Shown piece after piece: positions 34,517 to 43,136 of a DNA stretch of 64,000 bases (position 1 is its first letter; each line of letters starts with the position of its first letter). The notes under the pieces are model-generated. The model saw only the letters and a program-made list of their open reading frames with translations, was not told the DNA's origin and did not search any database. The stretch is from positions 1 through 64,000 of the forward strand of contig JALNWG010000004.1 in assembly GCA_023231005.1 (NCBI GenBank). The letters run 5' to 3'. The DNA comes from Bacteroidales bacterium (GTDB taxonomy: Bacteria > Bacteroidota > Bacteroidia > Bacteroidales > FEN-979). The translations under genes were made by a program, and so were the position numbers.

Positions 34517-36511
34517 TCACAAATCATTCAATTCCAGCGAATCAGGAGGAATCGAATCGGTTTTTTGAAGCAACATCCGGGCAGGACCTTTCAACTCCAC
34601 ATCGGGGAGCAGGTTATCCACATCCCGCTGGGTAATCCAACCTTTATTCAGCATTTTTTCGGAACATAACCGGTAAAATCCGGCATTCGATTCCCTTAGG
34701 TGTCCTTTTTCATCAAAGGAATACTTAAACCATTTAGGCCGTGGGATGATTGATGCCAGAAAGATCGATTCATTCAAAGTTAGGTTGGCGGCATCCTTGT
34801 TAAAGTAAAAGCGGGCGGCTTCATTCGCCCCATAAATAAGCGGACCCCACTCAATGATGTTCAGATAAACTTCAAACATCCGGTCTTTGGTACTTAACCC
34901 CTGGTTTTCGATCAACCAGACCAACATCGCTTCTTCAAGTTTGCGTCCAATGGTCTTATTGCGGCTGAGAAAAACATTTTTAACGAGCTGCATACTAATC
35001 GTACTCCCTCCCCGGGCAAACCGGTGTTCTTTGATATTGGTAACCATTGATTCCCTAAAGGCATCCGGTAGAAATCCCCGGTGCTGATAAAAACCACCAT
35101 CTTCTGAGGTCATTACAGCAACCTGAAGATAATGGGAAATGCGATGAAGGGGCCGAAAATTCGGATTCTCCGGTCCTACCATGAACGTACGAACCGGAAG
35201 ATCATGTTCGTAAGCAGTGTACATAAAAGGACGGTTGATCATGGTCAGATCCGCATTGCCATACGACAAAACGCTAAACTGATGCCGGACAAGAGCGGTC
35301 TCAAACTGTAAAGAATCCGGGATTGAGAGATCTACGTAAAAATCAAGGTACCAGGAAAGGTTCCCCTTAACACGGATGCCATCAAGGTTGGTAAAAAGCC
35401 CGGTTGGAAACGAGGAAAAAAGGTCCTGCGCCTGAAATTCGGGTTTGTGGATGCGAAGGGTGATTTGTTTATGAGGTTTCATCCGGTAACGAACATAAGG
35501 ATGGAAATCGATTTTATTGAAAGTGATCCTCGAAGTGCTGTCAAGATCAATATAATCCGTTCCGAAATTGATCAGGTAATTGATGGAAAGCCTTTCAAAT
35601 TCTACTTCTCCGGAAGCAATCTTAGGATGATTCACCCGCAATCCCCATACTGAAGCAAATCCCTTGATCCGGGTCTCGTCATTTTCATTCTCTGTCTCAC
35701 CGAAACTGAATGTCAACGTGTCAACATCAACTTTCGCATTCCATTGGTAATTGATAAACGGGATAACAATTTTACCGGCATCCGCCGCATAAATACGAAC
35801 TTCAGCCGAACGGTTATGGTTATCCATCTTTCCTGCCACAACCCAGATCGCCTTAGCTGCATCTTCTTCTATGGTCATTTTCGACCGGAAATAATGATCC
35901 TTTAAAGCCAACTGATCAATATGGCAAGTAATCCTGTGATGATCTTTGGAAAAAGCCAGGTTGAAGTTGCTAACCTGCAGAGATAGGGGAATTTTATCAA
36001 ATACGAAATTCAAAATTCTCTCGGCTGTGGCTCCATAATTCAACGTTCCGGAAACTGTATCGGAAGAAAAGGCATCTTTCTTCAAAAGGAATCCCCAATT
36101 GGCAATGCTGTCGTGTTTGTCTAATAAAATGGATGTGTTGATCAATTGGACCTGATGCAATGAAATCCGACCAGCAAAGAGCTTCACAATTCCAATGGAA
36201 GCATATATGGAATCCGCCTTAAATAAAGTTTCGCCACAATCGGGCTTGAGACTAACACCAGTAATCAGAACAGAGGCCAAGCCACGGACCCTGACTGTTG
36301 AGATTTTTAGTTTTGCAGGATGTTCACGATTGAATTGCTCAACCTTATGCTGCACATAAAGCGAAGCCAGAGAAGAACGAAAGAAAAAAGCAAGTAGAAG
36401 TAACCCAAATAAGGCGATGAGGAAATATAAAAGCAGTTTATATAACCATCCATGCAGTTGAATGATCCGGTTGATTGAACGAAACATCACGCTGACGAAA
36501 TTATATTGCAT
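34517..36511 (-). CDS. AsmA-like domain fused to a GT51 peptidoglycan glycosyltransferase
   Basis: A 664-residue membrane protein. After a short cytoplasmic start it has one membrane helix (about 25-47, LLLYFLIALFGLLLLAFFF), then about 370 residues of AsmA/DUF748-like strand-rich sequence (KISTVRVRGLASVLITGVSL and similar repeats), then a C-terminal lysozyme-like GT51 domain (about 420-640) with the catalytic glutamate motif TSEDGGFYQHRGF, FARGGSTISMQLVKN and KLEEAMLVWLIE. There is no transpeptidase domain, so it polymerises glycan strands from lipid II only (a MtgA-type activity) and needs another protein for cross-linking. ATG at 36511 is used; an internal ATG at MFRSINR is possible. It is 12 bases downstream of the CPBP protease gene. 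Confidence 0.88.
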   Translation of the reverse strand: MQYNFVSVMFRSINRIIQLHGWLYKLLLYFLIALFGLLLLAFFFRSSLASLYVQHKVEQFNREHPAKLKISTVRVRGLASVLITGVSLKPDCGETLFKADSIYASIGIVKLFAGRISLHQVQLINTSILLDKHDSIANWGFLLKKDAFSSDTVSGTLNYGATAERILNFVFDKIPLSLQVSNFNLAFSKDHHRITCHIDQLALKDHYFRSKMTIEEDAAKAIWVVAGKMDNHNRSAEVRIYAADAGKIVIPFINYQWNAKVDVDTLTFSFGETENENDETRIKGFASVWGLRVNHPKIASGEVEFERLSINYLINFGTDYIDLDSTSRITFNKIDFHPYVRYRMKPHKQITLRIHKPEFQAQDLFSSFPTGLFTNLDGIRVKGNLSWYLDFYVDLSIPDSLQFETALVRHQFSVLSYGNADLTMINRPFMYTAYEHDLPVRTFMVGPENPNFRPLHRISHYLQVAVMTSEDGGFYQHRGFLPDAFRESMVTNIKEHRFARGGSTISMQLVKNVFLSRNKTIGRKLEEAMLVWLIENQGLSTKDRMFEVYLNIIEWGPLIYGANEAARFYFNKDAANLTLNESIFLASIIPRPKWFKYSFDEKGHLRESNAGFYRLCSEKMLNKGWITQRDVDNLLPDVELKGPARMLLQKTDSIPPDSLELNDL

Positions 36512-36523
36512 AAAAAATTGTAC

Positions 36524-37459
36524 TCAGATTCGTTTATCCGAACCATTTTTATACCGGATCACCAAATATATCAGAAAGGCTGTAACCAAAAAACTTGCAC
36601 TTAGAACCCAATAGCTATCAGTAGCTCCGAAATTTTCATAATCCCCACTGATAATAGAACGCTGTCCCAAATAGGATACGATGATGGCGGTTGCATTATT
36701 GAGGAAATGGGCTGTTATTGGGACCCATAAAGATCCAGTCCAATAAAACAGATATCCGAACAGAATCCCAAGCATAAACCGGGGTAAAAAACCATAAAAC
36801 TGCAGGTGCATGGCAGAAAAAAGAAAGGCAGAAAAGAAAATTGCCAGATGGATGTTCGTTAACCACTCTTTCAGCAATCGTTGCAATAATCCGCGAAAAA
36901 GGAATTCTTCACCTATCGCAGGTAAAACAGCAATCATCAAGAGATTAAAAAGAAAGGCGTTAAAGGTGGGCATTTTCAGAAATGCTTCAGTAAGTTGTGT
37001 CGCTTCATTTTCTGTTGATTTCATCCAGGTCTCCACTCCTTTTAACCATTCAGGAAATCGCATCATTTCATTTAACGATACCATCCAGTTAATGAGCGGC
37101 AAAGTCGCAAACATCAGGAGTAGTAAGATTAAATAGACCGACCATTTCGGGGTTTTGTTCAGGGCAAGGAATCGAATCGTGTTTCGTTCAAAAAGAAAAC
37201 CAGCTAATAATGCAGGCAGGATAAAAAGACCGAATGATTGCAACACCTGAAAATATTGAAGGATCCATAATGTTTTTTCATTGTTATAATTAGAGAGGGA
37301 ATTCATAATATCCTGGATGCTCATTCCAAAAAGAGGGATCGCAATGACTAACCCCAGCAGGAATGTCAATGCAAAACATGAGATGATCAGTAGGACTGAA
37401 AAAAGAAGCCGTGAAAAAGGGGTAAGCGAGCTAAGAAGAGGTGATTTCGGGGAATACAC
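36524..37459 (-). CDS. CPBP family intramembrane glutamic endopeptidase
   Basis: A 311-residue polytopic membrane protein with about eight hydrophobic segments. The family motifs are complete: PAIGEEFLFRGLLQRL (EExxxR), FLFSAMHLQFYGFLPRF with a metal-site-like His, and WVPITAHFLNNATAI with the last conserved His/Asn. It begins with a GTG codon at 37459, since the next in-frame Met lies after the first membrane helix. Substrates in bacteria are largely unknown; some members process CAAX-like or bacteriocin leader ends. It is divergent from dusB and 12 bases upstream of the GT51 gene, so it may be co-transcribed with it. Confidence 0.88.
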   Translation of the reverse strand: MYSPKSPLLSSLTPFSRLLFSVLLIISCFALTFLLGLVIAIPLFGMSIQDIMNSLSNYNNEKTLWILQYFQVLQSFGLFILPALLAGFLFERNTIRFLALNKTPKWSVYLILLLLMFATLPLINWMVSLNEMMRFPEWLKGVETWMKSTENEATQLTEAFLKMPTFNAFLFNLLMIAVLPAIGEEFLFRGLLQRLLKEWLTNIHLAIFFSAFLFSAMHLQFYGFLPRFMLGILFGYLFYWTGSLWVPITAHFLNNATAIIVSYLGQRSIISGDYENFGATDSYWVLSASFLVTAFLIYLVIRYKNGSDKRI

Positions 37460-37469
37460 AGAATTTGGC

Positions 37470-37477
37470 TATTTTTG
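37470..37477 (+). promoter_or_regulatory. TAnnTTTG promoter -7 box for dusB
   Basis: TATTTTTG matches the consensus. It overlaps a possible TTG start at 37475, so the real dusB start must be downstream, consistent with the TTG at 37496. Confidence 0.5.
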
Positions 37478-37495
37478 CAGCAAAAATACCACAAT

Positions 37496-38464
37496 TTGAT
37501 TAAGATCGGAAATGTCGAGGTGGGAACCTTCCCTTTGTTCCTCGCTCCCATGGAGGATATCACCGATTCTCCCTTTCGTTCCATTTGTAAAAATTTTGGT
37601 GCCGATGTTCTGATTTCGGAATTCATTGCAGCCGAGGGACTTATTCGCGATTCCTGGAAGAGTAAAATGAAGATGCAATTTGGAGAAGAAGAGCGCCCCA
37701 TTGGTATTCAAATTTTCGGAAGCGATGTAGAATCCATGAAAAAAGCCGCGGTAAATGCAGAAACCGTCCGGCCCGATTTTCTTGACTTGAATTTTGGTTG
37801 CCCGGTACGTAAAATTGTTATGAAAGGCGGCGGCGCAGCATTGTTACAAGACATTCCAAAAATGATCAGGATGGCAGATGCTGTGGTCAGATCGACTACA
37901 CTACCGGTTACGGTAAAAACCCGGCTGGGATGGGATGAAGCCCATCAGGAAATTGTGGAAATTTCTGAAAGGCTTCAGGATGTTGGAATCAAAGCCATCG
38001 GTATTCATGGTCGTACCCGAATGCAATTGTATGGTGGAAAAGCAAATTGGGCCCTGATAGGTGAAGTGAAAAACAATCCCAGACTGAAGATTCCGGTATG
38101 GGGAAATGGCGATGTGGATTCCGGACAGAAAGCAGAAGAGATGAAAAATCAATTTGGGGTGGATGGCATCATGATCGGCAGAGCTGCCATGGGAAACCCC
38201 TGGATTTTCAGGGAAATAAAAACCTGGATGGAACAACATGTCTTTGCTGAACCACCTTCTCTGAAAGAACGTGTTGAGATTGTTCGTAAACACATCCAAT
38301 CGGCGATAGTGTATAAAGGAGAACACACCGCCTTATTAGAATTACGCAGAATGTATTCTGGATACTTCAGAAATATCTCCGATTTCAAAAAAACCCGGAT
38401 GCGGTTAGTAACTGCACCTGATTTTGAAGAAATAGATAAAATTCTCGGAGAATTATCGCATTAG
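37496..38464 (+). CDS. dusB: tRNA-dihydrouridine synthase DusB
   Basis: A 322-residue flavoenzyme reducing uridines to dihydrouridine in tRNA. After the TTG start at 37496 the protein reads MIKIGNVEVGTFPLFLAPME, the usual N-terminus. Conserved: MEDITDSPFRSICK, DLNFGCPVRKIVMKGGGAAL with the catalytic Cys, KTRLGWDE, GIHGRTRMQLYGGKA and GNGDVDSGQKAEEM with GRAAMGNPWIF at the FMN phosphate. A longer TTG frame from 37475 lies in the promoter. The gene ends in a four-base convergent overlap with the hypothetical gene on the other strand. Confidence 0.94.
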   Translation: MIKIGNVEVGTFPLFLAPMEDITDSPFRSICKNFGADVLISEFIAAEGLIRDSWKSKMKMQFGEEERPIGIQIFGSDVESMKKAAVNAETVRPDFLDLNFGCPVRKIVMKGGGAALLQDIPKMIRMADAVVRSTTLPVTVKTRLGWDEAHQEIVEISERLQDVGIKAIGIHGRTRMQLYGGKANWALIGEVKNNPRLKIPVWGNGDVDSGQKAEEMKNQFGVDGIMIGRAAMGNPWIFREIKTWMEQHVFAEPPSLKERVEIVRKHIQSAIVYKGEHTALLELRRMYSGYFRNISDFKKTRMRLVTAPDFEEIDKILGELSH

Positions 38465-39120
38465 AACCGTCGTTCAATTAATTCCATTAGTTTTTTAAAT
38501 GCTTTTGTGCCGGTATCCCAGAAATTCTTTTTAAGTAGCTGATTAAGAAACTCTGAAGCCTCAGAGATATCCTTGCAACCATTGATGGTTTCAATGGTTG
38601 CATTGTATTCCCGGAGATTCCCATCGAAAAGTTCGTTGATAAACATAAATTTATCATTGATATTGATGGCGCTTTTCAGGTTATCAATGCGTTGTGTTGG
38701 AATTTTAGGTCCCAAAGAAATTTCTCTGGCCTCTTTTAATTTAATATTAAAAACCGGCTCTTCCGCAGCAAAAAGATCAATTTCAGGAGGTTTTGATGAT
38801 TTTTTTTTCTCAATATGTACTTTCACTTCCGGGATAGGAGGGGATTTTTTTGTTTCCGGTTCTGATGCTGATAACGGAGCTACCTTTGCAGGAGGTGTTT
38901 CCGGATGGATGGTTGTGGGTTTTTCCACCAACGGTCCGGGTTCGTTGTTTATCCGCTTCAGAAGAAGTAGGTTTTCATAAAATTTACGGACATTTTCCCT
39001 CAAAAGATCAAACTCAATGTTGGGAATCTTTCCATCGTACTTTCGAATGACCTCATATTGTTCATTGATTGCCTCAAGTAACCAACGAACTTCACCTTGG
39101 ATAATTTCTTTATTCATCAT
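38461..39120 (-). CDS. hypothetical cytoplasmic protein with proline-rich linker
   Basis: A 219-residue protein from the tandem ATG pair at 39117-39120 (MMNKEIIQGEVRWLLEAINE). A first helical part (about 1-60) is followed by a proline-, lysine- and glutamate-rich linker (about 65-130) and a C-terminal domain whose segment LKSAININDKFMFINELFDG, then CKDISEASEFLNQLLKKNFW, recurs in several Bacteroidota proteins. No enzymatic motif. A longer reading to 39183 overlaps the tdk promoter and is less likely. Its role is unknown; the C-terminal block suggests a protein-protein interaction module. Confidence 0.7.
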   Translation of the reverse strand: MMNKEIIQGEVRWLLEAINEQYEVIRKYDGKIPNIEFDLLRENVRKFYENLLLLKRINNEPGPLVEKPTTIHPETPPAKVAPLSASEPETKKSPPIPEVKVHIEKKKSSKPPEIDLFAAEEPVFNIKLKEAREISLGPKIPTQRIDNLKSAININDKFMFINELFDGNLREYNATIETINGCKDISEASEFLNQLLKKNFWDTGTKAFKKLMELIERRF

Positions 39121-39150
39121 ATCATTTTTTCCCGGCAGGGAGGAATTTCG

Positions 39151-39158
39151 TATTTTTG
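39151..39158 (+). promoter_or_regulatory. TAnnTTTG promoter -7 box for tdk
   Basis: TATTTTTG fits the consensus and ends 37 bases before the tdk ATG at 39195. It rules out the earlier in-frame ATG at 39156 as a start, because it would precede transcription. Confidence 0.5.
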
Positions 39159-39194
39159 TCAGGATTAAGGCATAAATATACAATTTTTACAAGT

Positions 39195-39767
39195 ATGTAT
39201 ATTGAAAAAAATAATCCGGTTAACAGGCTGGGATGGATTGAAGTTATTTGTGGTTCCATGTTTTCAGGGAAGACAGAAGAATTGATTCGTCGGTTAAAAC
39301 GGGCAAAAATTGCCCGTCAGAAAGTAGAAATATTCAAACCGGAAATTGATGTTCGTTATGATGTGCAAAATGTTGTTTCCCATGATGAAAATTCCATTCA
39401 ATCTACCCCAGTCCAGTCGGCTTCTGAGATTCTTTTACTTACCAATGATGTTGAAGTGGTAGGCATTGATGAGGCACAATTTTTCGATGCTGCACTGGCT
39501 TCGGTATGCAATACTCTTGCCACCAATGGGATCAGGGTAATTGCTGCTGGCCTTGATATGGATTATCTGGGACAACCCTTTGGCCCCATTCCCGCACTCA
39601 TGGCCATTGCCGATGAAGTGACCAAGGTTCATGCCATTTGTATGAATTGTGGTGACCTGGCTCAATATACGCATCGTATAATAAAAGATGACCATCTGGT
39701 CATGTTGGGAGAAGCTGAATCTTATGAACCTCTATGTCGCCGGTGCTATCTGGAAAAAACAAAATAA
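39195..39767 (+). CDS. tdk: thymidine kinase
   Basis: A 190-residue salvage enzyme phosphorylating thymidine with ATP. P loop in VICGSMFSGKTEELIRRLKRAK (about 20-41), the Asp/Glu-containing GIDEAQFFD (about 90), and two CxxC zinc pairs in AICMNCGDLAQYTHR and YEPLCRRCYLEK. Length is normal for the tetrameric type II family. The ATG at 39195 starts MYIEKNNPVNRLGWIEVICG, typical for the phylum. It is divergent from the hypothetical gene at 38461-39120. Confidence 0.95.
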   Translation: MYIEKNNPVNRLGWIEVICGSMFSGKTEELIRRLKRAKIARQKVEIFKPEIDVRYDVQNVVSHDENSIQSTPVQSASEILLLTNDVEVVGIDEAQFFDAALASVCNTLATNGIRVIAAGLDMDYLGQPFGPIPALMAIADEVTKVHAICMNCGDLAQYTHRIIKDDHLVMLGEAESYEPLCRRCYLEKTK

Positions 39768-39774
39768 TTTTCTT

Positions 39775-39782
39775 TACCTTTG
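39775..39782 (+). promoter_or_regulatory. TAnnTTTG promoter -7 box for the cyclophilin gene
   Basis: TACCTTTG is a full consensus match, 21 bases before the ATG at 39804. Confidence 0.5.
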
Positions 39783-39803
39783 TAGCGATAAAACTAAAAC
39801 GAT

Positions 39804-40454
39804 ATGAACAGAATATTTTTGGCTATAGTGGCTACGTTTTTTCTATTTAATGTTTCATTGATGTCTCAAACTAAAACCCAACAAAAAGTGACAAAATTTG
39901 TAATTCACACCGATTTTGGTGACATGAAGGGCGTTTTATACAACGAAACCCCAAAACATCGTGATAACTTTGTCAAATTGACGAAATCTGGATTTTTTGA
40001 TGGTTTGTTATTTCACCGGGTAATCAGTGGATTCATGATTCAAGGGGGCGACCCTGATTCTAAAAATGCCAAACCCGGTCAACAACTCGGCTCCGGAGGT
40101 CCCGGCTATACTGTCCCCGCTGAATTCAACAAGGAATTTATTCATAAAAAAGGAGCGCTTTCTGCTGCCCGGCAAGCCGACCAGGTTAATCCAACCAAAG
40201 CCTCTTCCGGATCACAGTTTTATATTGTTCAGGGTAAAAAAGTTCCCGCTGTCCAATTGGGCGGAAATTATACTCCGGATCAGAAAAAGACCTATGAAAC
40301 TATTGGTGGAACTCCTTTCCTGGATGGACAATATACGGTCTTCGGTGAAATTACCGAAGGATTGGATGTAATTGATAAAATCGCAGCGGTTGAGAAAGAT
40401 AGAAATGATCGTCCGGTAAAGGATGTCAAGATGACGATCAAAATCGTTGAATAA
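39804..40454 (+). CDS. secreted cyclophilin-type peptidylprolyl isomerase
   Basis: A 216-residue protein with signal peptide MNRIFLAIVATFFLFNVSLM ending near SQ, then a cyclophilin domain that speeds proline cis-trans isomerisation. Visible: GDMKGVLYNETPKHRDNF, LLFHRVISGFMIQGGDPDSK (the active-site Arg and Phe-Met-Gln block), ALSAARQADQVNP, SGSQFYIVQGKK, TPFLDGQYTVFGE. It should act in the periplasm as a folding helper. pheS follows nine to fifteen bases after the stop, so the two may be co-transcribed. Confidence 0.92.
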   Translation: MNRIFLAIVATFFLFNVSLMSQTKTQQKVTKFVIHTDFGDMKGVLYNETPKHRDNFVKLTKSGFFDGLLFHRVISGFMIQGGDPDSKNAKPGQQLGSGGPGYTVPAEFNKEFIHKKGALSAARQADQVNPTKASSGSQFYIVQGKKVPAVQLGGNYTPDQKKTYETIGGTPFLDGQYTVFGEITEGLDVIDKIAAVEKDRNDRPVKDVKMTIKIVE

Positions 40455-40469
40455 TTAGGCAATTTGATA

Positions 40470-41483
40470 ATGCACGATAAAATTCAAAACCTTATCAGGG
40501 AAATCCGGGAAGTCAAGGCACAAAGCCTTGACGATGTGGAACAATTACGCTTGAAATACCTGAGTAAAAAAGGATTGGTCACGGTTTTATTTGATGATTT
40601 TAAGAGCGTACCTCCGGAATTGAAACGGGAAATGGGTCAGATGTTGAATCAATTGAAAGGTGAAGCTCAGCATAAAATCGAATCATTGAAAGCTGATTTT
40701 GAGGAAAAAGCCGAAAATGCAGAAAAAACTTCTGATCTTACCCGTCCTGTATCTCTTGAACCAGGAACCCGGCATCCCTTATCGATCGTGCGTAACCAGA
40801 TCATCGACATTTTTTCACACATTGGGTTCACGGTAGCTGTTGGTCCTGAAATTGAAGATGACTGGCATAATTTCTCGGCTTTGAATTTTACACCTGATCA
40901 TCCTGCTCGGGATATGCAAGATACGTTTTTCCTTACCCGGGATCCCGATATTTTACTTCGTACCCATACCTCTTCGGTTCAGATTCGCACCATGGAACAG
41001 TCACAACCGCCGATTCGTTCTATCTTTCCTGGACGGGTTTTCCGGAATGAGGTGATTTCTGCTCGGGCACATTGTATTTTTCACCAAGTAGAAGGGCTGT
41101 ACATCGACAAAAATGTTTCCTTTGCTGATCTGAAACAGACATTGCTCTATTTTGCTAAAGAGATGTTCGGTGAAACAACACAAATCCGGTTACGTCCTTC
41201 TTATTTTCCATTTACCGAACCTTCGGGTGAAATGGATGTAAGCTGTAATATCTGCGGCGGGAAAGGTTGTAATATTTGTAAATATACTGGGTGGGTCGAA
41301 ATTCTGGGCTGTGGAATGGTGGATCCTAATGTCCTTGAAAATTGTGGCATTGACCCAGAAATTTATACCGGATTCGCTTTCGGTATGGGAATCGAACGTA
41401 TCACCATGTTGAAATACCAGATCAAAGACCTTCGCTTGTTTTTTGAAAACGATGTGCGGTTTTTAAAACAATTTCAGGGCTAA
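40470..41483 (+). CDS. pheS: phenylalanine-tRNA ligase alpha subunit
   Basis: A 337-residue catalytic subunit that charges tRNA-Phe together with PheT. N-terminal coiled-coil arm about 1-85, then the class II core with motif 2 in VFRNEVISARAHCIFHQVEG, the cysteine-rich insert CNICGGKGCNICKYTGWVEI and motif 3 in GFAFGMGIERITMLKYQI. The ATG at 40470 is preferred to a TTG two codons earlier. pheT is not next to it; the minus-strand ubiB gene overlaps the 3' end by four bases. Separation of pheS and pheT is common in this phylum. Confidence 0.95.
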   Translation: MHDKIQNLIREIREVKAQSLDDVEQLRLKYLSKKGLVTVLFDDFKSVPPELKREMGQMLNQLKGEAQHKIESLKADFEEKAENAEKTSDLTRPVSLEPGTRHPLSIVRNQIIDIFSHIGFTVAVGPEIEDDWHNFSALNFTPDHPARDMQDTFFLTRDPDILLRTHTSSVQIRTMEQSQPPIRSIFPGRVFRNEVISARAHCIFHQVEGLYIDKNVSFADLKQTLLYFAKEMFGETTQIRLRPSYFPFTEPSGEMDVSCNICGGKGCNICKYTGWVEILGCGMVDPNVLENCGIDPEIYTGFAFGMGIERITMLKYQIKDLRLFFENDVRFLKQFQG

Positions 41484-43129
41484 AATTTGTTGCTGCGAAA
41501 GAGTTTGATCAGAAGCCAGAAGCCAAAAAAAACTGCAAGACCAAAAACGATTGTACCGATCCACCGGACTTGTTCCCATTGAGAGATGATGGAAGCGCCT
41601 ATTATCAGAGCAGCCAGAACAATGGCAATAGATACCCTGCTGCTGGCCGTGTCGAGTCGTTCCATCAAAGGTTCAAAACCCTTAAGTTCAATCTGCGTCT
41701 TAAATTTCCCCTCTTTTATCCGGTTAATTATTTCATTCAGATCCGAGGGAAATTCTTTGACCAGTTTGTAATATTCTTTCAGAGATTCGAAAACTTCATG
41801 GGCGATATGCTTGGGATTGTATTGCTGAGCAATAAGAGCAATGGCATAGGGTTTCATCTCGTTGGCAAAGTCAATCCTGGGGTTGAGAACCACGGCTACC
41901 CGTTCGATGGACAACAAGGCTTTCACCAATAAATAAATACTGGCTGGAATTCGCAATCCGTAATGAACCAGAATATCAACCGACTCGTTCATTACCTTAC
42001 CAAAATCCATTTCATCGATACTCAGATATTTGTAATGAGCCAACATTTCTGATATCTGAAATTCAAGGTCTTTAAATCTGGGAAAATTTCTTTTTCCGGA
42101 AAGTTGTACCAACGATTCTGCCATAGCATGGGGATCTCGATCGAGGTATCCAAGCACATATTTTCCTAAAAATTGAAGATGCTCTGGCCGTAGAGAACCC
42201 ATCATCCCGAAATCAATAAAGGAGATAATATTCCCTTCCATGATAAAGAGATTCCCCGGATGTGGATCTGCATGAAAAAAACCATGGGTAAAAATTTGAT
42301 CGAAAACCAACCTCACTGCCTTTTTAGCAAGGATTTCAGGGTTATTCCCGGTTTGTAAAAGTCCTTCCAGATCGCTTACCTTTGTGCCTTGAATAAACTC
42401 CTCTACCAAAATGTGGGAGGAGGTGTACTGGGTATAAACCTTAGGGACTTTGATGTCGGGATCTCCTTCAAAACAATGTCCGAATCTCACAACATTTGCA
42501 GCCTCATTCAAAAAATCGAGTTCTTTCTTAATGGTTTTCCCGAATTCCCTAACCACTCCGGCAATATTAATGGCCTCCATCTCTGGATTGGTCTTTTGTA
42601 TCCGGGCGGCAAAGAAATTCATCAAGTGAAGATCAAGTTCGATTTTTTTATCGATCCCTGGGCGTTGAATTTTAATACATACCTCATCTCCATTGAGCAA
42701 TACAGCCCGGTAAGTCTGAGCAATAGAGGCAGAGCCCAAATGGTGGGCATCAAATTCACGGAACACCTCTCCCACCGGACGTCCCAATTCCTTTTCAATT
42801 TCCTTAACAGCCAATTCATCCGCCAAAGGTTGAGCATCATCCTGCAACTTTTTCAGCTCTTCTCGAATTTCTTCCGGAACAATATCCGGACGATCAGCCA
42901 AAATCTGTCCGAATTTAATAAAGGTGGGTCCCAACTCTTCAATCGCCATTCGGATCCGTTCCTGTTTGTTATATTGCTCAATCCGGGCAAGTCGTTTTTT
43001 AGTGATGAAATACTTGCCCATTCCAGGTTTTGTTCCCCATTCGCTCAGGCCATACTTAACAACAATGCCAATGATTTCGCGCGCTCGGCCAATTTCATTG
43101 ACAGCCAATCCTATTTTGGAAATTTTCAC
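41480..43129 (-). CDS. ubiB: UbiB/ABC1 family atypical kinase
   Basis: A 549-residue protein kinase-like ATPase with two C-terminal membrane helices (about 495-545, IAIVLAALIIGASI and WIGTIVFGLAVFFGFWLLI). Family marks: the KxGQ-type motif in FIKFGQILADRPD, the alanine-rich loop LGSASIAQTYRAVL, KIQRPGIDKK, FFHADPHPGNLFIM and SFIDFGMMGSL. UbiB proteins help lipid-quinone synthesis. It starts with GTG at 43129, seven bases after the phasin-like gene, which is thus in the same operon. The role with menaquinone rather than ubiquinone is likely for the lineage. Confidence 0.93.
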   Translation of the reverse strand: MKISKIGLAVNEIGRAREIIGIVVKYGLSEWGTKPGMGKYFITKKRLARIEQYNKQERIRMAIEELGPTFIKFGQILADRPDIVPEEIREELKKLQDDAQPLADELAVKEIEKELGRPVGEVFREFDAHHLGSASIAQTYRAVLLNGDEVCIKIQRPGIDKKIELDLHLMNFFAARIQKTNPEMEAINIAGVVREFGKTIKKELDFLNEAANVVRFGHCFEGDPDIKVPKVYTQYTSSHILVEEFIQGTKVSDLEGLLQTGNNPEILAKKAVRLVFDQIFTHGFFHADPHPGNLFIMEGNIISFIDFGMMGSLRPEHLQFLGKYVLGYLDRDPHAMAESLVQLSGKRNFPRFKDLEFQISEMLAHYKYLSIDEMDFGKVMNESVDILVHYGLRIPASIYLLVKALLSIERVAVVLNPRIDFANEMKPYAIALIAQQYNPKHIAHEVFESLKEYYKLVKEFPSDLNEIINRIKEGKFKTQIELKGFEPLMERLDTASSRVSIAIVLAALIIGASIISQWEQVRWIGTIVFGLAVFFGFWLLIKLFRSNKF

Positions 43130-43136
43130 AGCGTTA

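Noticed and set aside
34106..34527. Two minus-strand frames across the riboswitch
   Set aside because: They are translations of a structured RNA leader, not of proteins.
39156..39194. Earlier ATG for tdk
   Set aside because: It lies inside the -7 box region; the family N-terminus begins at 39195.
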